From Candidatus Nitrososphaera evergladensis SR1 (GTDB lineage Archaea > Thermoproteota > Nitrososphaeria > Nitrososphaerales > Nitrososphaeraceae): 64,000 nt of DNA. The DNA lies in assembly GCF_000730285.1 (NCBI RefSeq), contig NZ_CP007174.1, positions 124,001 to 188,000 of the forward strand, read 5' to 3'. Both the position numbers and the translations under genes were made by a program. The notes under the pieces are model-generated. The model had not been told where the DNA came from. It ran no database searches and saw only the letters and a program-made list of their open reading frames with translations. Of this stretch, positions 60,468 to 64,000 are shown in pieces. The stretch's first letter is position 1; every line of letters starts with the position of its first letter.

Positions 60468-61446
60468 GATGAAGAAGAGAGCGGACTGTTGTCGTACATG
60501 TACAAACTCTTCGTCGATGCAGCAGCAGGATAAGTTGATGACAAGGAGCATGAGGAAGATGGCGCCATTAAGAAGAATTCGACCATCGATGTCTTGTAAG
60601 TAGTAGTAGGGTGTGCGTTGCACGATACCTCAGAAGATATGCTAGAGCACCCGGCTGCGCATCTCGGTGAGGATAACATCACCAATTGTTTGAAAGGAGG
60701 CCGCGGACTGCTAGATTTTTTTGCTACTATTATTATTTCCATACTTGCTTTCATTTTATGAACGCCTAAATTGCATTGCTTTAAAGTATTGTGCAGAATG
60801 GAAATAGTTGCAAGTCATATAGCAAAGAGTCGACATTGTTATCCAGTTGATTTGACCAAAACTTTGTACGGTTAAATTCGGATATTCAGTATCTGACACC
60901 TCCTCCAAGACTTTACAACAGTCATTGCCGCTTGCCTAAATCCTCAGCTTCCAATTTAAGGTCGTTTGAGGCAAATTACCGCGATTACTACACTGGCATT
61001 TTTCTTTCTGTCTGGAGTTACACTCGAAGTCGGCATTTTATACAGCCCGCTACTAAGCTTTACAGTTTACGACGGCTTGTCCGGTCTTCGTGCTCGACAA
61101 GGTTTGTATTCGGTTCGCTAACGGCCGGCTGGGAGGGTAAATGTGCGAACGTGTGTATGCATGTGTGTATGCATGTATGTGTGTGTATTGAATAAATGCG
61201 TACTCAAAACATTCGCATTTTCATTAATAAAGCCGCAACTCCCTGCAATTTTTGTATTGCGGGCTGAGGCGCTTGTCGCCGTCAACATATGCCAGTTTGA
61301 CCGCGCAAGGTTCATCAAGTGTAAAACGTTCAAAGTGGTCCCAAGGGTGCTTTTCCACAGAGATCAGTGATTGTACGTTCAATACTAGTCTCTTTCAAGA
61401 GTATAGCTATATCTGCCGCCTCTTTTGTACGGTGCAGAAAGTATCA
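60468..61446. other. 1-kb noncoding region with microsatellite and RNA-like copy C
   Basis: Contains a TG/ATGC microsatellite (61148-61190) and a weak third copy of the duplicated element (61250-61320). No gene is supported. Confidence 0.4.
61250..61320. ncRNA. Possible third copy of the duplicated RNA-like element (partial)
   Basis: Resembles the 3' half of copy A: tttttgtattgcgggctgaggc, then tttgaccgcgc and ggttcatca. The 5' block is absent, and similarity is moderate, so this copy is tentative. Confidence 0.3.
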
Positions 61447-63567
61447 TTATTTTCTAAAGTAGCTAAAGAAAATATACAGTATGGCAATAATTTCAAACCT
61501 GCCGACAATCATATTTGCGGCAAGAATTAGTTTTGAAAATGGGTCCAGGTCGACCGACGTTATTCCTGCGGTCAATCCTGCCGTAGATATTGCAGACACC
61601 GATTCAAACAACGCGTCCTCAAGGCTAGATCCAGTAACAACACTGATAATGTATCCGGTAGCCACCGAGATGGAGATATAGAGGGAGATGACGAGTAGGA
61701 TTTCCCGCACTATTTTCTTGCTTGTTGTGACCTTCACCCTCTTCACAAAGTGCGTTGCTTTTTGACGATCGATCTTCTCTTCTTCCGCATCTATTTGCTT
61801 CTTTTGATTATGTTCTTGCAGTCCCTCAAAAAACTCTGAACTCCTGTACGGATTGGCTGTGGACGAAATAGAAGTTGAAGTAGAAGTAGAGCCTGTTGCT
61901 ATTGGAGGAGATGGTGATGATGCTGTTGTTGTTGTCTTCTCCTTTGCCTTCTTTGCGAGTTCTTGATAGAGTATGACAAACCTGCCGATCTTTATTCCTC
62001 CAGCTGTGGAAAATGCCGTTCCTCCAACAAGCATGAGCAGGATCAAAGACATTTTTGCAACGGGGGAAAGTGATTGGATGTTGAGGTACTGAAAGCCGGT
62101 AGTAGTCGCGCTGCTGAGTACATGAAATGCAGCACTATAGATGTCGACGACAACATCGCCACTGCTGCTCCTTCTATTGCTACTATCACTTCCTTCTGCT
62201 GTTGCTGTCGCCACCCCTGCTGGGTCGATGGTGTTGTCAAGGCCTCCGGCCAATACATAGAATATGGGAATTGATGCTGCCATTACGAGGAAAAAGACTG
62301 CTACTTCCAGACTTATCGTCCTTCTCTCCCGCAGTCCTGACTTGGCGGCAAAGATATAGTAATGAAACGCAAAAGGTAGAGCCGAGAGGATCATTCCCAC
62401 CGCCACAAAAGTCATCCTTTCCGGGTGTAACGGGCTTATCAAGTCCGTATCAGGGAGAAACCCGCCGCCTGTAATTGAGCTAAATACAAGTGCGGTGGCG
62501 TTCAGGACATCTGTTTGGCCAACAAATACCATTGCAAGGACAAGGATTATGGTGTAGGCAGTAAAGATCACGACGATGGTGATCAAGAGCTCCTTTACCC
62601 TTAGCATGCCGCCTCCAAGGACACTCTTCATGGCATTCAATTTTCTTTCGGGAAAGAATATGATCATTACCAGGTACATGAAGCTCAGGCCTCCGACCCA
62701 CTGAGTATACGAATGGTAAAAGTCAAGGCTCTTTGGTAGGTCTTGGGGATTGCTAATGATGGAAAGGCCGGTGGTGGTAAAGCCGGACGCACTTTCAAAG
62801 AAGCTGTTCACGAACAGCGAAGAAAGAGACATCTCGTCACTCGGCCTAAATGGATCAAGGTAGATGTATGGTATCGAGCCGAACAAGCTCAGCAAAAGAA
62901 AACCGCTTACAATGAATATCGATGCCTGTTTTAGGTTCATCGGACCCTTCTCGCCGATGTGCGTCAAAAAGAACCCTGCAAACGAAAGTCCGATGACTGC
63001 AAAGAGGATGCCTGTCGCACTCGTACTCTCGCCCAGGGCGGCTCCTATAAACGCTGGAACTACAAGCAGCACCCCTGAAAATTGTAGGAGAATTCCTAGG
63101 TTGCCAAGAATGGGCTTGTATTTTTCTGTAAACATACCGCTCCTGTAATGGCTAAAAGTCTTCTCAAGGACCGATGTCCTTACAGCATTTGCCAGGGCTA
63201 CCTGGGTAACTATGCCAAGTACCTCTGAACCATCGGCAACAACGGGGAGCCGCTTCACCTGGTTTATGCGCATAAGCTGCAAGGCCTGCCTTATTGTGCC
63301 TCTTGGAGAGATGGTGACAAGCGGCTTTGACATTATGGCCTTGAGAAAGACTTGGTCGGAATCCTCGCCTTTCATCACCACCTGGTCGAGGATGTCGCTG
63401 TCAGTGACAATGCCTGCGGGCCGGCCATTTTTAGATACAATAATTGTTTCTGCATTCTGGGAGTTCATCTGCCGGACGGCGCTTGCAACATTTGTATTTT
63501 CATCAAGAACTACATACAGCCGGTTCATGTACGAAGTGATCGGTCTTTCTAGTACATCATTCTGCAT
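61447..63567 (-). CDS. CBS-domain/TrkH potassium transporter fusion
   Basis: 706 residues. An N-terminal pair of CBS domains (residues about 8-65 and 72-130, ETIIVSKNGRPAGIVTDSDIL and KRLPVVADGSEVLGIVTQ) precedes a TrkH/KtrB-type channel with four pore loops: FTTTGLSII, TGGGFLPD, TTTGFQYL and STAGLTAGI; glycines at these positions define the K+ filter. About eight to ten membrane helices with an extra hydrophilic loop (EKTTTTASSPSPPIATGS ... RQKATHFVKRVK). CBS domains bind adenosine nucleotides and probably gate K+ uptake. In bacteria the regulation is by a separate protein; here it is fused. ATG 63567. Confidence 0.85.
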   Translation of the reverse strand: MQNDVLERPITSYMNRLYVVLDENTNVASAVRQMNSQNAETIIVSKNGRPAGIVTDSDILDQVVMKGEDSDQVFLKAIMSKPLVTISPRGTIRQALQLMRINQVKRLPVVADGSEVLGIVTQVALANAVRTSVLEKTFSHYRSGMFTEKYKPILGNLGILLQFSGVLLVVPAFIGAALGESTSATGILFAVIGLSFAGFFLTHIGEKGPMNLKQASIFIVSGFLLLSLFGSIPYIYLDPFRPSDEMSLSSLFVNSFFESASGFTTTGLSIISNPQDLPKSLDFYHSYTQWVGGLSFMYLVMIIFFPERKLNAMKSVLGGGMLRVKELLITIVVIFTAYTIILVLAMVFVGQTDVLNATALVFSSITGGGFLPDTDLISPLHPERMTFVAVGMILSALPFAFHYYIFAAKSGLRERRTISLEVAVFFLVMAASIPIFYVLAGGLDNTIDPAGVATATAEGSDSSNRRSSSGDVVVDIYSAAFHVLSSATTTGFQYLNIQSLSPVAKMSLILLMLVGGTAFSTAGGIKIGRFVILYQELAKKAKEKTTTTASSPSPPIATGSTSTSTSISSTANPYRSSEFFEGLQEHNQKKQIDAEEEKIDRQKATHFVKRVKVTTSKKIVREILLVISLYISISVATGYIISVVTGSSLEDALFESVSAISTAGLTAGITSVDLDPFSKLILAANMIVGRFEIIAILYIFFSYFRK

Positions 63568-63687
63568 AGAACCTAACTAACTTGGATTAGTTGACACTTT
63601 GCGTGACTAATAACCATTATCATATGAAAGATACAGGAAACGGAGAAAACCCACACCGTTTTACGGGTGGATGGGTGAATTCTTGTT

Positions 63688-64000
63688 TCATTTTGATTCT
63701 GGGACGGAACCACGTACGGCCCAAACTTGGCCATGCAGCGTAAATGGAGTTGTTTCATCTTGGAGCCCCAACCGTTCCCTCAAATCTTCGCGCAGCGTCA
63801 TCAGAGATCTGTCTTTCCCAATCCGCCTTACATACGCGCCAGCAGGACCTTGGCCAAGAAGAAAGGGGTCCCAATAGTCCGGAAAAGATTTGAAATTCAT
63901 CTTAACTTCCAGTGGATGTTCAGAGATATCGTAAAGTCCAGCAGACCTCCATAGTGCAGAGAGCTCACCCTCATGGCATAGCGGCATCTTCCTTTCGTCG
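63688..64000 (-). CDS. Methyltransferase, C-terminal part, 5' end outside window
   Basis: The reading frame is open to the right edge; 103 codons are inside, 99 from the ATG at 63987. The sequence AGLYDISEHPLEVKMNFKSFPDYWDPFLLGQGPAGAYVRRI... is the usual C-terminal part of SAM-dependent methyltransferases of the Methyltransf_11 type (the F-x-D-Y-W-x-P-F-L motif). The SAM-binding domain lies outside the window. Substrate unknown. Confidence 0.6.
   Translation of the reverse strand, partial: DERKMPLCHEGELSALWRSAGLYDISEHPLEVKMNFKSFPDYWDPFLLGQGPAGAYVRRIGKDRSLMTLREDLRERLGLQDETTPFTLHGQVWAVRGSVPESK

Overview
The window reads as chromosome of a soil-type ammonia-oxidizing archaeon, most likely Nitrososphaera or a close relative (Nitrososphaerota/Thaumarchaeota). 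The evidence is an orphan ammonia monooxygenase subunit C gene (20902-21465), a NirK-type multicopper oxidase with a fused C-terminal cupredoxin domain (40851-42296), many very small zinc-ribbon proteins, signal-transduction proteins with MEDS-like and NitrOD5-like domains, and archaeal TATA boxes about 25 bases before start codons without a Shine-Dalgarno sequence (leaderless genes). I saw no rRNA, no convincing tRNA, no CRISPR array and no insertion sequence. All protein assignments are from reading motifs; no database search was run.

Layout. 0-6.7 kb: end of an ABC-2 permease, a Cache sensor histidine kinase, a receiver-only response regulator flanked by two paralogous mini zinc ribbons. 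6.7-10.4 kb: gene-poor, with tiny genes and many GC-rich perfect hairpins, then a possible pseudoknot RNA. 10.4-16.3 kb: a response regulator with a NitrOD5-like domain, a CDF metal transporter, more mini zinc ribbons, secreted proteins. 16.7-25.2 kb: a surface/glycan block: a large polysaccharide deacetylase, a glucuronyl C5-epimerase-like protein, orphan amoC, a second deacetylase, an MFS permease. 25.4-35.4 kb: small regulators (zinc ribbons, winged helices, two MEDS-like proteins, a response regulator, C2H2 fingers). 35.7-38.0 kb: a histidine kinase with an internally triplicated N-terminal module. 38.0-40.0 kb: noncoding DNA with an array of related structured elements, partly a roughly 419-bp tandem duplication. 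40.0-48.3 kb: nirK and a ribbon-helix-helix protein, a NitrOD5-like tandem pair, and three decayed regulatory genes (DUF6659-like, response regulator, AbrB). 48.5-54.9 kb: a third deacetylase, a PepSY protein, a cupredoxin-fold protein that has lost its copper ligands. 55.5-64 kb: an AbiE-like nucleotidyltransferase pair with operator-like repeats, VapBC, a CBS-TrkH potassium transporter fusion, and the end of a methyltransferase.

How the parts fit. AmoC, NirK and the cupredoxin-fold proteins belong to copper-based ammonia oxidation; the three deacetylases, epimerase-like protein and MFS permease suggest remodelling of an extracellular glycan; the kinases, receivers, MEDS and NitrOD5 proteins form a dense sensory layer. 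The most unexplained material is noncoding: a duplicated RNA-like element (15074-15205 and 50536-50660, with a possible third copy near 61250), the 38.3-39.8 kb array, a pseudoknot at 10185-10254, and about twenty intergenic perfect hairpins falling into a few stem-sequence families.
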